Assembly: GCF_022348085.1 (NCBI RefSeq) | Contig: NZ_JAKRFN010000004.1 | Span: 186,001-250,000, forward strand | Origin: Mycobacterium sp. PSTR-4-N | Lineage (GTDB): Bacteria > Actinomycetota > Actinomycetes > Mycobacteriales > Mycobacteriaceae | Reading direction: 5' to 3' | Length of the DNA stretch: 64,000 bases | Shown: piece by piece, positions 1-10,266 of the stretch | How positions within the stretch are numbered: the stretch's first letter is position 1 | How the letters are laid out: each line of letters starts with the position of its first letter | Translations under genes and position numbers: made by a program | The notes under the pieces: generated by a model | What the model was told of the DNA's origin: nothing | The model's database searches: none | Seen by the model: only the letters and a program-made list of their open reading frames with translations

Positions 1-427
1 TGTAGGCGTAGGTCAACCGGTCCTGCTGGTAGGTCGGGGACTGCACGATGTCCATCAGCCCGCCGTCACCGCTGGCGTCGACCGGAATCGTCATCTTGAC
101 GAACGGCTCGACCCTCGTCGCGACCTGTTTGACCTCCCCGGTCACCCGCTCGGCGACCAGTGCCGACTGACTGTCCGGCAGCATGATCAGTCCGCTGGTG
201 CTGTCGAGGCAGCCCTGCATCACCCCGGGTGCCGGGCACTGCTTGGGAAACGGCTGGGCGGGCAGCGGTGGCGGTGGAGGCGGCGTCGACTCGGAGCCGG
301 GCGCCATCCGAGGTTCCGTGGTGAAGGGCTGCGACTGGGCCGAATCGAAGCGCGCACAGCCGGTGATGCCGATCAGCGCAGCACTGGCCACCACCGTGGC
401 TGCCCGCAATGCGCGGCGTCGACTCAT
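1..427 (-). CDS. lppZ: LppZ-like lipoprotein, sugar-dehydrogenase family (partial, 3' end outside window)
   Basis: Reading leftward from an ATG at 427, the first 142 codons are present and the gene runs off the left edge. The N-terminus is a lipoprotein signal: an Arg-rich start, a hydrophobic core and a lipobox ending ITGC with the lipidated Cys at residue 24. A Pro-rich linker follows, then the start of what looks like a PQQ-type glucose/sorbosone dehydrogenase beta-propeller (ALVAERVTGEV, and the DGGLMDI stretch). In M. tuberculosis the neighbour of the DoxX and ilv genes is lppZ, which fits. The enzymatic activity of the family in mycobacteria is not established. It is divergent from the DoxX gene. 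Confidence 0.75.
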   Translation of the reverse strand, partial: MSRRRALRAATVVASAALIGITGCARFDSAQSQPFTTEPRMAPGSESTPPPPPPLPAQPFPKQCPAPGVMQGCLDSTSGLIMLPDSQSALVAERVTGEVKQVATRVEPFVKMTIPVDASGDGGLMDIVQSPTYQQDRLTYAY

Positions 428-576
428 GCGAGCCAGATTACGGATCGTTGCGCAGTGCTCGCCACGGCGCCTGGACGCCGACCGGGTCGAGCAGCCGCAA
501 CCAGGAAGAAAACACGTGGTCGGGCGCGCCGAGCGAATTCCCGGCCACGACTTGAGCAGCACCTACCCTGGCAGGT

Positions 577-1410
577 GTGACCAGCCCGCATGACTCACAA
601 CCCTGGCAGCGGCCCGCCGACTCGGCCGGCCGGCCCGCCTCGGCACGTCTGGTGGACCCGGAGGACGATCTGCCCTCGGCGCACTACGGCGGCGACTTCG
701 AGACCACGGCGATCCCGCGCTACGACACCGCCAAACCGGCTGATCAGCAACCGTTCGGACTGCTGGGAGATGCCGAACCCCTCCCGTACGTCCAGCCGGG
801 AGGGGGCTTGGCCGCCGGCTCCTACGGCTCGCCCGCGGCCGCCCCGACCGAGGTCGGCAGTCTCGATGAGCGCCGCGAGCGGGACCGCCGCGGCACCCAG
901 GACCTCGGCCTGTTGGTGCTGCGCGTCTCCGTCGGCGTCCTGCTGGTCGCGCACGGGCTGCAGAACATGTTCGGGCTGTGGGGCGGCCCCGGGCTGGGCG
1001 GGTTCCGCGACTACATCGCCGACGCGGGCTTCCGGTACGCGGAGGTCCTCGGCTACGTCGCCGCCGGCGGGGAAATCGCCGCCGGCATCCTGCTGGTGCT
1101 GGGCCTGTTCACTCCGCTGGCGGCCGCGGGTGCGCTGGCCTACCTGATCAACGCGGTACTCGCCGAGGCGATCGAGGCCCACAACGACGCGCGGCTGTCG
1201 GCCTTCCTCACCGACGGTCACGAGTACCAGATCGTGCTCGTGGCGGCTGTGGCAGCGATCATCCTCGCCGGTCCCGGCCGCTACGGTCTGGACGCTGGGC
1301 GCGGGTGGGCCCGCCGCCCGTTCCTCGGCTCCTTCGCCGCGCTCGTTCTCGGCATCGGCGCAGGCGTCGCGATCTGGGTGCTGCTCAACGGCGCGAACCC
1401 GCTGTCCTGA
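577..1410 (+). CDS. DoxX family membrane protein
   Basis: 277 residues from a GTG start. The first ~110 residues are Pro/Gly/Asp-rich and look disordered and cytosolic. A DoxX-type domain with about four membrane segments follows (VLLVAHGLQNMFGLWGG, then AAGGEIAAGILLVLGLFTPLAA). The M. tuberculosis homologue Rv3005c has been linked to a membrane oxidoreductase complex with SodA and SseA; whether that holds here is inference. TACCCT at 564-569 lies 7 bases before the GTG, so the transcript may be leaderless. It converges on the PH-domain gene, with the two stop codons only 4 bases apart. Confidence 0.85.
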   Translation: MTSPHDSQPWQRPADSAGRPASARLVDPEDDLPSAHYGGDFETTAIPRYDTAKPADQQPFGLLGDAEPLPYVQPGGGLAAGSYGSPAAAPTEVGSLDERRERDRRGTQDLGLLVLRVSVGVLLVAHGLQNMFGLWGGPGLGGFRDYIADAGFRYAEVLGYVAAGGEIAAGILLVLGLFTPLAAAGALAYLINAVLAEAIEAHNDARLSAFLTDGHEYQIVLVAAVAAIILAGPGRYGLDAGRGWARRPFLGSFAALVLGIGAGVAIWVLLNGANPLS

Positions 1411-1414
1411 GGGG

Positions 1415-1804
1415 CTAGTCGTACGGGTTCGGCACTCGCCCGCCGCTGGCGGCCGTCAGCACCGGCAGGCTGGCGAACGTGACGGCGGGCAGCGAGACCT
1501 CGGTCCCGTCGGAACGCCGAGCCAGGGCCCAGGCTTTCTTGCCGAATCGCAGTCCGTCGATGTCCTCCCACCGCATCGTCTGCGTGCCGAACAGTGTGCG
1601 CGCGGTGACGGTGTCCCGGTCGGCGACCGTGCGGTAGCGCGCGATCACGATCGACAGGGCGACCGGGATCAACAGCAACAGGACGAAGCAGCCGGGCCCG
1701 GCGAACACGATAGACAGCAGAGCCAGCGCGAAGAGCACGACCGCGAGGTGCGCCATGGGGGAGATGCGGATCACGACCGGGGCGGGCGACGACGTGGAGG
1801 CCAT
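1415..1804 (-). CDS. PH-domain membrane protein (Rv3004/Cfp6-like)
   Basis: 129 residues from the ATG at 1804; in-frame ATGs at 1813 and 1816 are alternatives that would add three or four residues. The first ~55 residues hold two hydrophobic segments (MAHLAVVLFALALLSIVFAG and CFVLLLLIPVALSIVIA). A bacterial PH-like domain follows, with the conserved pattern TLFGTQTMRWEDIDGLRF and ending SGGRVPNPYD. The M. tuberculosis homologue was found in culture filtrate as Cfp6; function is unknown. It diverges from the ilv operon, so its own promoter must lie in the same region as the ilv leader. Confidence 0.8.
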   Translation of the reverse strand: MASTSSPAPVVIRISPMAHLAVVLFALALLSIVFAGPGCFVLLLLIPVALSIVIARYRTVADRDTVTARTLFGTQTMRWEDIDGLRFGKKAWALARRSDGTEVSLPAVTFASLPVLTAASGGRVPNPYD

Positions 1805-1839
1805 GCGTCCCATCATCCCATCCCCACCCACGCCGCAAT

Positions 1840-1869
1840 TTGACCGAAGTCCGGTTCGCGGGCTACCGT
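1840..1869 (+). promoter_or_regulatory. Candidate SigA promoter of the ilvBNC leader
   Basis: TTGACC at 1840-1845 and TACCGT at 1864-1869 are separated by 18 bases, a good match to a vegetative mycobacterial promoter. The -10 ends 8 bases before the leader-peptide ATG at 1878, so transcription would begin at or next to that ATG, giving a leaderless leader peptide. Confidence 0.65.
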
Positions 1870-1877
1870 CGGGAGCT

Positions 1878-1949
1878 ATGCAGATCCCGGGCTCGCTCGT
1901 AGTAATTGGGTTGCGCGTTGATGCCGCGCTAGCCCTGGTCCGGGCATAG
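1878..1949 (+). CDS. ilv operon leader peptide (attenuator)
   Basis: A 23-codon reading frame ending in TAG, reading MQIPGSLVVIGLRVDAALALVRA with ten Ile, Leu or Val residues, the three end products of the downstream operon. Several of those codons (GTA GTA ATT at codons 8-10, TTG at 12, CTA at 18) are ones rarely used in the neighbouring GC-rich genes, as expected if a slow codon is meant to be sensed. It sits directly upstream of a paired RNA stem and a Rho-independent terminator. Classic attenuation of ilv operons is known in Corynebacterium and predicted across Actinobacteria. The role is inferred from this layout. Confidence 0.75.
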   Translation: MQIPGSLVVIGLRVDAALALVRA

Positions 1950-1973
1950 CACCACCGCATCGACGCGCAACCC
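1908..1973 (+). promoter_or_regulatory. Attenuator stem overlapping leader peptide
   Basis: Bases 1908-1924 (within leader codons 11-16) pair with 1957-1973 over 17 continuous positions, with one G-U pair. The 3' arm shares 1969-1973 with the foot of the terminator hairpin, so the two structures compete. A ribosome at the leader stop codon would cover or disturb this stem and leave the terminator free; a ribosome stalled early at Ile/Val codons would leave it intact. Confidence 0.65.
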
Positions 1974-2005
1974 TCGCTCAGCCTCCCGGCTGACGGGGGT
2001 TTTTT
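1969..2005 (+). terminator. Rho-independent attenuator terminator before ilvB
   Basis: The core stem CAGCC/GGCTG (1979-1983 with 1988-1992, loop TCCC) can be extended at its foot by AACCC (1969-1973) pairing with GGGTT (1997-2001). Six T residues follow at 2000-2005. T-runs are rare in this genome, and this one lies upstream of the gene it would control, not downstream. Confidence 0.75.
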
Positions 2006-2074
2006 GTTGCCCCAGCACCGATTTGAGAAGATCTACCCAAGCCAGACCAGGCCGGACAGGACACAGAGGACACC

Positions 2075-3924
2075 GTGAGCGCACCCACCACGCGAGCACC
2101 TGAGCAGCCGGCGACCCCGGCCAACGGGACCCGCACCGCCGCCCCCACTCCGTCGCAGCCCAAAAAGGTTGCGCCCGTTGCGCTCACCGGCGCACAAGCC
2201 GTCATCCGCGCACTCGAGGAACTCGATGTCGACGTCATCTTCGGCATCCCCGGCGGTGCGGTGCTGCCCGTCTACGACCCGCTCTACGACTCGGTGAAGC
2301 TGCGCCACGTGTTGGTCCGGCACGAGCAGGGCGGCGGCCACGCCGCCAGCGGCTACGCCCATGCGACCGGGCGGGTGGGGGTGTGCATGGCCACCTCTGG
2401 CCCCGGCGCCACCAACCTGGTTACACCGCTGGCCGACGCCTACATGGATTCGATTCCGGTGGTGGCCATCACCGGTCAGGTCGGCCGCGGGTTGATCGGC
2501 ACCGACGCTTTCCAGGAAGCCGACATCTCCGGCATCACCATGCCCGTGACCAAGCACAACTTCCTGGTCCGCAACGGCGACGACATCGCCCGCGTCATCG
2601 CCGAGGCGTTCCACATCGCTGCCAGCGGTCGGCCGGGGCCCGTGCTGGTCGACATCCCGAAGGACGTGCTGCAGGGCCAGTGCACCTTCAGCTGGCCGCC
2701 GAAATTCGAGCTGCCCGGCTACAAGCCGAACACCAAACCGCACAACCGGCAGATCCGGGAAGCCGCCAAGCTGATCGCGGCAGCACGCAAGCCGGTCCTC
2801 TACGTCGGCGGCGGCATCATCCGCGGCGAAGCCTCCGAGGAGTTGCTGGCGCTGGCCGAGCTCACCGGTATCCCGGTGGTGACCACGTTGATGGCGCGGG
2901 GCGCGTTCCCCGACAGCCACCCGCAGAACCTCGGCATGCCCGGCATGCACGGCACCGTGGCAGCGGTGGCGGCGCTGCAGCGCAGCGATCTGCTGATCGC
3001 CCTGGGCACCCGCTTCGACGACCGCGTGACGGGCAAGCTGGATTCGTTCGCGCCCGAAGCCAAGGTGATCCACGCTGACATCGATCCCGCCGAGATCGGC
3101 AAGAACCGGCACGCCGACGTGCCGATCGTGGGCGACGTGAAGGCCGTCATCGCCGACCTGATCGACGCCCTGCGCCGGGACGGTGGCCTCGGCTCCACAC
3201 CGCTGGACAACTGGCGGGAGTACCTCAGCGGAATCCAGTCGACGTACCCGCTGAGCTACGGGCCGCAGAGCGACGGCAGCCTCTCGCCGGAGTACGTGAT
3301 CGAGACGCTGGGCAAGATCGCCGGCCCGGACGCGATCTACGTGGCCGGCGTGGGCCAGCACCAGATGTGGGCGGCGCAGTTCATCAAGTACGAGAAGCCC
3401 AAGACCTGGCTGAATTCCGGTGGGCTGGGCACGATGGGCTACGCGGTGCCCGCCGCGATGGGCGCGAAGATGGGCTGCCCCGACACCGAGGTGTGGGCCA
3501 TCGACGGCGACGGCTGCTTCCAGATGACGAATCAGGAGCTCGCCACCTGCGCCATCGAAGGTGTGCCGATCAAGGTCGCGCTGATCAACAACGGCAACCT
3601 CGGCATGGTGCGGCAGTGGCAGACCCTGTTCTACGAGGAGCGCTACAGCCAAACCGATTTGGCCACACACACCCGTCGCATCCCGGATTTCGTCAAGCTG
3701 TCCGAGGCGCTGGGCTGTGTCGCGCTGCGCTGTGAACGCGAAGAGGACGTCGAAGACGTGATCAACCAGGCGCGCGAGATCAACGACCGCCCGGTGGTCA
3801 TCGAGTTCGTCGTGGGCGCCGACGCGCAGGTGTGGCCGATGGTCGCCGCAGGCACCAGCAACGACGAGATCCAGGCAGCGCGCGGGATTCGGCCGCTGTT
3901 CGACAACGAAGAGGGACACGCCTG

Positions 3925-3925
<1 letters not shown>
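2075..3925 (+). CDS. ilvB: Acetolactate synthase large (catalytic) subunit
   Basis: 616 residues from a GTG preceded by AGAGGA at 2065-2070. It condenses two pyruvates to acetolactate, or pyruvate with 2-oxobutyrate, the first common step of valine/leucine/isoleucine synthesis, using ThDP, Mg and FAD. A ~35-residue Pro/Ala/Thr-rich N-terminal extension precedes the ThDP pyrimidine domain. The catalytic Glu is E84 in [14 protein letters not shown]. The ThDP/Mg motif GDG is at 478-480, followed by the INNGNLGM segment. The stop overlaps the ilvN start (ATGA), implying translational coupling. It corresponds to ilvB1 of M. tuberculosis. Regulation is probably by the attenuator just upstream. Confidence 0.97.
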
Positions 3926-5477
<1,552 letters not shown>

Positions 5478-5486
5478 GTTCGCCCC

Positions 5487-5527
5487 CGAAAGTCGGTGCC
5501 GTTCTGTGTGAACGGCACCGACTTTCG
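5487..5527. terminator. Bidirectional hairpin between ilvC and wrbA
   Basis: Bases 5487-5503 and 5511-5527 form a perfect 17-bp stem around a 7-base loop, with no T-run. It lies between convergent genes (ilvC and wrbA) and ends 6 bases before the wrbA stop codon. A shared intrinsic-type terminator is the simplest reading. Confidence 0.7.
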
Positions 5528-5532
5528 TGTCT

Positions 5533-6129
5533 CTAGGAGAGGCGCTCGGCGGTGCTGACCACCCGACGCGCCAGATGGTCGAGTGCGGCCAGGGTGGCCT
5601 CGTCCAACTCGTTGCGGTTCTCGGGACCTGTCACATGCCCCACGCCATAGGGATTTCCGTCGGCGAACTTCACTCCGTCGGTGTAGCCGGGCGCGACGAT
5701 GATCCCGCCGAAGTGCATCAGCGTGACGTAAAGGGTCAACAGCGTGGTCTCCTGGCCGCCGTGCGCGGTCTGTGACGAGGTGAAGCCGGCATAGACCTTG
5801 TCGGCGAGCTTGCCCTGGGCCCACAGGCCGCCGAGAGAATCGATGAAGGCCCGAAACTGTGAGGCGGTGTTGCCGAAGCGGGTGGGGGATCCGAAGATCA
5901 CCGCGTCGGCCCAGACGATGTCGTCGCCGGTCGCGGCCGGAAGTTCTTTTGTCGCTTCGTAATTGGCGGTCCATGCGGGGTTCTCGGCGAAGGATTCCGG
6001 GTCGCGGGTTTCGGCGATGTGGCGCAGGCGCACCTCGGCGCCCGCCGATTCCGCCGTGGCGGCCACGCGATTGGCCATCGTGGTGCCGTGTCCGGTGGCC
6101 GAGTAGTAGATCACTGCAAGCTTGGTCAT
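5533..6129 (-). CDS. wrbA: WrbA-type NAD(P)H:quinone oxidoreductase
   Basis: 198 residues with a flavodoxin-like fold. The FMN phosphate loop is at the N-terminus (YYSATGHGTTMANRVA, residues ~8-23). The other flavin-binding signature PTRFGNTASQFRAFIDSLGGLW and the TSSQTAHGGQETTLL segment are those of the WrbA family. These enzymes make two-electron reductions of quinones and avoid semiquinone stress. It lies 42 bases downstream of the FAD oxidoreductase gene on the same strand and is probably co-transcribed. It is not at this position in M. tuberculosis. Confidence 0.9.
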   Translation of the reverse strand: MTKLAVIYYSATGHGTTMANRVAATAESAGAEVRLRHIAETRDPESFAENPAWTANYEATKELPAATGDDIVWADAVIFGSPTRFGNTASQFRAFIDSLGGLWAQGKLADKVYAGFTSSQTAHGGQETTLLTLYVTLMHFGGIIVAPGYTDGVKFADGNPYGVGHVTGPENRNELDEATLAALDHLARRVVSTAERLS

Positions 6130-6171
6130 GACGCGAGACTACGCGCGGGTCTGGGGGACTGGGGGCGACGA

Positions 6172-7602
6172 TCAGGGCGACAGCTGCGGCAGGGTCGTGA
6201 TGCCGAATTCGCGCCGCAACACCGTGCGCGCCGCGTAGTAGCCCGCCATGCCGTGCACACCCGTCCCCGGCGGCGTGGCCGACGAGCACAGGTAGGCCTT
6301 GGGAATCGGCGTGGTCCATGGGTTCGCCCGCAGTGTGGGTCCCACCATCGCCGCGAACAACGTTGCGCTGCCGACGATGATGTCGCCACCGACGTAGTTC
6401 GCGTTGTGGGCGGCCATCCGGGCGGCGGGCACGCACCGCGCGGCGAGCACCAGATCGCGGAAACCGGGCGCGGCGCGCTCGAACTGGCCGGTGATCGTCT
6501 CGGTCAGGTCTGCGCTCGAGTTCGCGGGAACATGAGCGTAGGTCCACAGCGGCCGACGGCCCTGGTCGTCGACGCGGGACGGATCGGCCACGTGCGGCAG
6601 CGCGGCCAGTGTCATCGGCCACTCGGCGTGGCGGCCTGCGGCGATCTCGCGTTCGGCCAGCGCCATCTGCGCTCGCGTACCGCCCATGTGCAGGGTGCCC
6701 GCCTGGGCGAGGCGCGGGTCGCGCCAGGGGATCTCGCCGGAGAGCACGAAGTCGACCTTGCAGACGCCAGGGCCGAACGTGTAGCGCCGCAGTGCTTTTG
6801 CATAACGCGCCGGTACCGCGTCGCCGTAGATGTCGAGCAGTGCGGTCGGCGCGGTATCCCAGATGACGACCCCGCGGGGCGGTGCGGTGACGGGTTCGCC
6901 GAGCACCACGTCGCCCCCGTGGGCCTGCAGGTCGGCGATCAGGGCATCGGCGATCGCCTGCGTGCCGCCGACGGGCACCGGCCAGCCGGCGGTGTGCGCC
7001 ACCGTCCCGAGCATCAAGCCCGCGCCGCTGTTGACAGGTGAGGGCATCGTCGAAATGGCATGTACGCCAACCCCGGTGAACAGAGCCCGGGCATCCCCGC
7101 CGCGCAACAGTCCCCATGCGGGGCTACCCATCGCCAGAACCCGCAACCCGGTGCGCACCGTGGTGACGAGATCCGGTGGCAGTGAACGCTTGTCGCCGAG
7201 GAAGAAGCCGAGCACGCCGTCGACGTGTTCGGTCAGCGGGCCGAACAGCCGGCGCCAGGACGCGCCGTCGTCCAGTTCTGCGCAGGTGCGCTCCAGCGAG
7301 CGGTAGGCGACGGCAGCGGGCCGGTCCGGCAACGGGTTCGCGTACGAGATCTCCGGCGTGCGCAGCTGTACCCCACGTGCGGCGAGGTCGAACTCGGCGA
7401 AGAACGGAGAGGCCACCCCGAGCGGGTGCACGGCCGAGCAGATGTCGTGGACGACGCCGGGGTACTCGGGGTCAGGCGCCGAGCGGGCGCCACCACCGGC
7501 GGTGGGTTGGGCCTCGATCACTCGGACCGACAGGCCCGCGCGCGCACAGATGACGGCGGCCGCCAGCCCGTTCGGACCGCTTCCGACGACGGTGACGTCC
7601 AC
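6172..7602 (-). CDS. FAD-dependent phytoene-desaturase-like oxidoreductase (Rv2997-like)
   Basis: 476 residues from a GTG at 7602. I chose this start because GGGAGA lies about 9 bases upstream and the Rossmann motif begins at once (VTVVGSGPNGLAAAVICARAGLSV cut by its GxGxxG); the open frame continues far upstream but is GC-bias shadow. The N-terminus binds FAD. The family is the NAD(P)/FAD oxidoreductase group related to CrtI and RetSat, including the ends YLCSSATPPGTGVHGM typical of the C-terminal FAD motif. Substrate unknown. It diverges from serA across 56 bases and reads toward wrbA. Confidence 0.85.
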   Translation of the reverse strand: MDVTVVGSGPNGLAAAVICARAGLSVRVIEAQPTAGGGARSAPDPEYPGVVHDICSAVHPLGVASPFFAEFDLAARGVQLRTPEISYANPLPDRPAAVAYRSLERTCAELDDGASWRRLFGPLTEHVDGVLGFFLGDKRSLPPDLVTTVRTGLRVLAMGSPAWGLLRGGDARALFTGVGVHAISTMPSPVNSGAGLMLGTVAHTAGWPVPVGGTQAIADALIADLQAHGGDVVLGEPVTAPPRGVVIWDTAPTALLDIYGDAVPARYAKALRRYTFGPGVCKVDFVLSGEIPWRDPRLAQAGTLHMGGTRAQMALAEREIAAGRHAEWPMTLAALPHVADPSRVDDQGRRPLWTYAHVPANSSADLTETITGQFERAAPGFRDLVLAARCVPAARMAAHNANYVGGDIIVGSATLFAAMVGPTLRANPWTTPIPKAYLCSSATPPGTGVHGMAGYYAARTVLRREFGITTLPQLSP

Positions 7603-7658
7603 GCTCGAGTTTCTCCCGCCCACCACCCGATCATTAGAGCCCACTAGGCTGAGGCCTC

Positions 7659-9245
7659 GTGAGTCTGCCCGTGGTATTGATCGCCGACAAGCTGGCCCCC
7701 TCGACCGTCGAAGCGTTGGGCGACCAGGTAGAGGTCCGTTGGGTCGACGGCCCGGACCGGGAGAAGCTGCTGGCCGCCGTCGTCGACGCGGACGCGCTGC
7801 TGGTGCGCTCCGCCACCACCGTCGACGCCGAGGTGATGGCCGCGGCACCCAAGCTGAAGATCGTCGCCCGTGCCGGCGTCGGACTGGACAACGTCGATGT
7901 CGACGCAGCCACCGCCCGCGGTGTGCTGGTGGTGAACGCCCCCACCTCGAACATCCACAGCGCCGCCGAGCACGCGCTGGCGCTGCTGCTGTCGGCGGCC
8001 CGTCAGATCCCGGCCGCCGACGCCACGCTGCGCGCGCACACCTGGAAGCGGTCGTCGTTCTCCGGCACCGAGATCTTCGGTAAGACGGTCGGTGTCGTCG
8101 GCCTGGGGCGGATCGGCCAGCTGGTGGCCCAGCGCCTGGCCGCATTCGGCGCGCACATCACCGCCTACGACCCCTACGTCTCGCACGCCCGCGCGGCGCA
8201 GCTCGGCATCGAACTGCTCACCCTCGACGAGCTCCTCGGCCGCGCCGACTTCATCTCGGTGCACCTGCCCAAGACCAAGGAGACGGCCGGGCTGATCGGT
8301 AAGGACGCGCTGGCCAAGACGAAGCCGGGCGTGATCATCGTCAACGCCGCGCGCGGCGGGTTGATCGACGAGCAGGCCCTCGCCGACGCGATCACCAGCG
8401 GCCACGTGCGCGGTGCCGGCCTCGACGTGTTCGCCACCGAGCCGTGCACCGACAGCCCGCTGTTCGAACTGCCCCAGGTCGTGGTGACGCCGCACCTCGG
8501 TGCGTCGACGGCCGAAGCCCAGGACCGCGCCGGCACCGATGTGGCGGCCAGCGTGAAGCTCGCGCTGGCCGGTGAGTTCGTGCCGGACGCCGTCAACGTC
8601 GGTGGCGGTGCGGTCGGTGAAGAGGTCGCGCCGTGGCTGGATCTGGTCCGCAAGCTCGGCCTGCTCGTCGGTGCGCTGTCGGCGGAACTGCCCACGAACC
8701 TGTGCGTGCAGGTGCGCGGCGAGCTGGCCAGTGAGGAGGTCGAGGTACTGCGCCTCTCGGCGTTGCGCGGCCTGTTCTCGGCGGTCATCGAGGATCCGGT
8801 CACCTTCGTCAACGCGCCTGCGCTGGCTGCCGAGCGGGGCGTCGAGGCGTCCATCGACACCGAATCCGAGAGCCCGAACCACCGCAGCGTCGTCGACGTC
8901 CGCGCGGTCGCCGCCGACGGCAGCACGGTCAACGTGGCCGGCGCACTGTCCGGCCCGCAGCAGGTGGAGAAGATCGTTCAGATCAATGGCCGCAACCTGG
9001 ATCTGCGCGCCGAAGGCGTGAACCTGATCATCAACTACGACGATCAGCCCGGTGCGCTCGGCAAGATCGGCACGCTGCTCGGCGGCGCCGAGGTGAACAT
9101 CCTGGCCGCCCAGCTCAGCCAGGACGCCGACGGACAGGGCGCGACGATCATGCTGCGCCTGGATCGGAACGTGCCCGACGACGTCCTGGCCACCATCGGC
9201 CGGGACGTCCACGCTGCGACATTGGAAGTGGTCGACCTGACATGA
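7659..9245 (+). CDS. serA: D-3-phosphoglycerate dehydrogenase
   Basis: 528 residues from GTG. It oxidises 3-phosphoglycerate with NAD, the first step of serine synthesis. The NAD-binding motif GLGRIG is at 148-153, with the typical [13 protein letters not shown] and catalytic ...[13 protein letters not shown] segments after it. It is the long (type 1) form: the catalytic core is followed by an ASB domain (~320-450) and a C-terminal ACT domain ([21 protein letters not shown]) that senses serine. TAGGCT at 7645-7650 ends 8 bases before the GTG, so it may be leaderless. The stop overlaps leuB (ATGA). Confidence 0.96.
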   Translation: MSLPVVLIADKLAPSTVEALGDQVEVRWVDGPDREKLLAAVVDADALLVRSATTVDAEVMAAAPKLKIVARAGVGLDNVDVDAATARGVLVVNAPTSNIHSAAEHALALLLSAARQIPAADATLRAHTWKRSSFSGTEIFGKTVGVVGLGRIGQLVAQRLAAFGAHITAYDPYVSHARAAQLGIELLTLDELLGRADFISVHLPKTKETAGLIGKDALAKTKPGVIIVNAARGGLIDEQALADAITSGHVRGAGLDVFATEPCTDSPLFELPQVVVTPHLGASTAEAQDRAGTDVAASVKLALAGEFVPDAVNVGGGAVGEEVAPWLDLVRKLGLLVGALSAELPTNLCVQVRGELASEEVEVLRLSALRGLFSAVIEDPVTFVNAPALAAERGVEASIDTESESPNHRSVVDVRAVAADGSTVNVAGALSGPQQVEKIVQINGRNLDLRAEGVNLIINYDDQPGALGKIGTLLGGAEVNILAAQLSQDADGQGATIMLRLDRNVPDDVLATIGRDVHAATLEVVDLT

Positions 9246-10264
9246 GTGCTCCGGTGAAACTCGCGGTGATCGGCGGCGACGGGATCGGCCCGGAGGTGAT
9301 CGGCCAGGCGCTCACGGTGCTCGACGCCGTCCTGCCCGGGGTGGAGAAGACCGAATACGAGCTCGGCGCCCGGCAATACCACAAGACCGGCGAGGTGCTG
9401 CCCGAGTCGGTGATCGATGAACTCAAGGCGCACAACGCGATCCTGCTCGGCGCGATCGGCGATCCGTCGGTGCCCAGCGGGGTGCTCGAGCGCGGCCTGC
9501 TGCTGCGCATCCGCTTCGAGCTCGACCACCACGTCAACCTGCGCCCGGGTCGGCTCTATCCCGGGGTGCGCAGTCCGCTGGCCGGCGATCCGGACATCGA
9601 CTTCGTCGTCGTGCGCGAGGGCACCGAAGGGCCCTACACCGGCAACGGCGGTGCGATCCGCGTCGACACCCCACACGAGATCGCGACCGAGGTCAGCGTC
9701 AACACCGCCTATGGGGTGCGCCGCGTCGTACTCGATGCGTTCCATCGCGCGCAGGGCCGCCGCAAACACCTGACGCTGGTGCACAAGAACAACGTGCTGA
9801 CGCACGCCGGCTCGCTGTGGTGGCGCACCGTGCAGAGCGTCGCGGCCGAATACCCCGACGTCGAGGTGGCCTACCAGCACGTCGACGCAGCGACGATCCA
9901 CATGGTCACCGACCCCGGTCGGTTCGACGTGATCGTCACCGACAACCTGTTCGGCGACATCATCACCGACCTCGCCGCGGCGGTGTGCGGCGGCATCGGG
10001 CTGGCCGCCAGCGGCAACATCGATGCGACGCTGACCAATCCGTCGATGTTCGAGCCGGTGCACGGGAGCGCCCCCGACATCGCGGGGCAGGGCATCGCGG
10101 ACCCGACGGCGGCCATCATGAGCGTGTCGCTGCTGCTGGCCCACCTCGGTGAGCTCGATGCGGCGGCCCGTGTGGACGCGGCGGTGGCCGAACATCTGGC
10201 GACTCGCGGTGACGCAGCGCTCTCCACCGCGCAGGTCGGCGAGCGCATCCTCGGAAAGCTGTAG
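9242..10264 (+). CDS. leuB: 3-isopropylmalate dehydrogenase
   Basis: 340 residues. It oxidatively decarboxylates 3-isopropylmalate to 2-oxoisocaproate in leucine synthesis. The start ATG overlaps the serA stop. Visible motifs: GDGIGPEV near the N-terminus, the substrate-binding RxxxR region ([20 protein letters not shown] cut short), VHKNNVL, the metal site [13 protein letters not shown], and [19 protein letters not shown] for the cofactor. The pairing serA-leuB is the same as in M. tuberculosis and suggests coordinated serine and leucine synthesis. Confidence 0.96.
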   Translation: MSAPVKLAVIGGDGIGPEVIGQALTVLDAVLPGVEKTEYELGARQYHKTGEVLPESVIDELKAHNAILLGAIGDPSVPSGVLERGLLLRIRFELDHHVNLRPGRLYPGVRSPLAGDPDIDFVVVREGTEGPYTGNGGAIRVDTPHEIATEVSVNTAYGVRRVVLDAFHRAQGRRKHLTLVHKNNVLTHAGSLWWRTVQSVAAEYPDVEVAYQHVDAATIHMVTDPGRFDVIVTDNLFGDIITDLAAAVCGGIGLAASGNIDATLTNPSMFEPVHGSAPDIAGQGIADPTAAIMSVSLLLAHLGELDAAARVDAAVAEHLATRGDAALSTAQVGERILGKL

Positions 10265-10266
10265 CC

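Noticed and set aside
7644..9212. 522-codon minus-strand frame opposite serA
   Set aside because: Same antisense shadow effect; composition is biased and serA is clearly the real gene.
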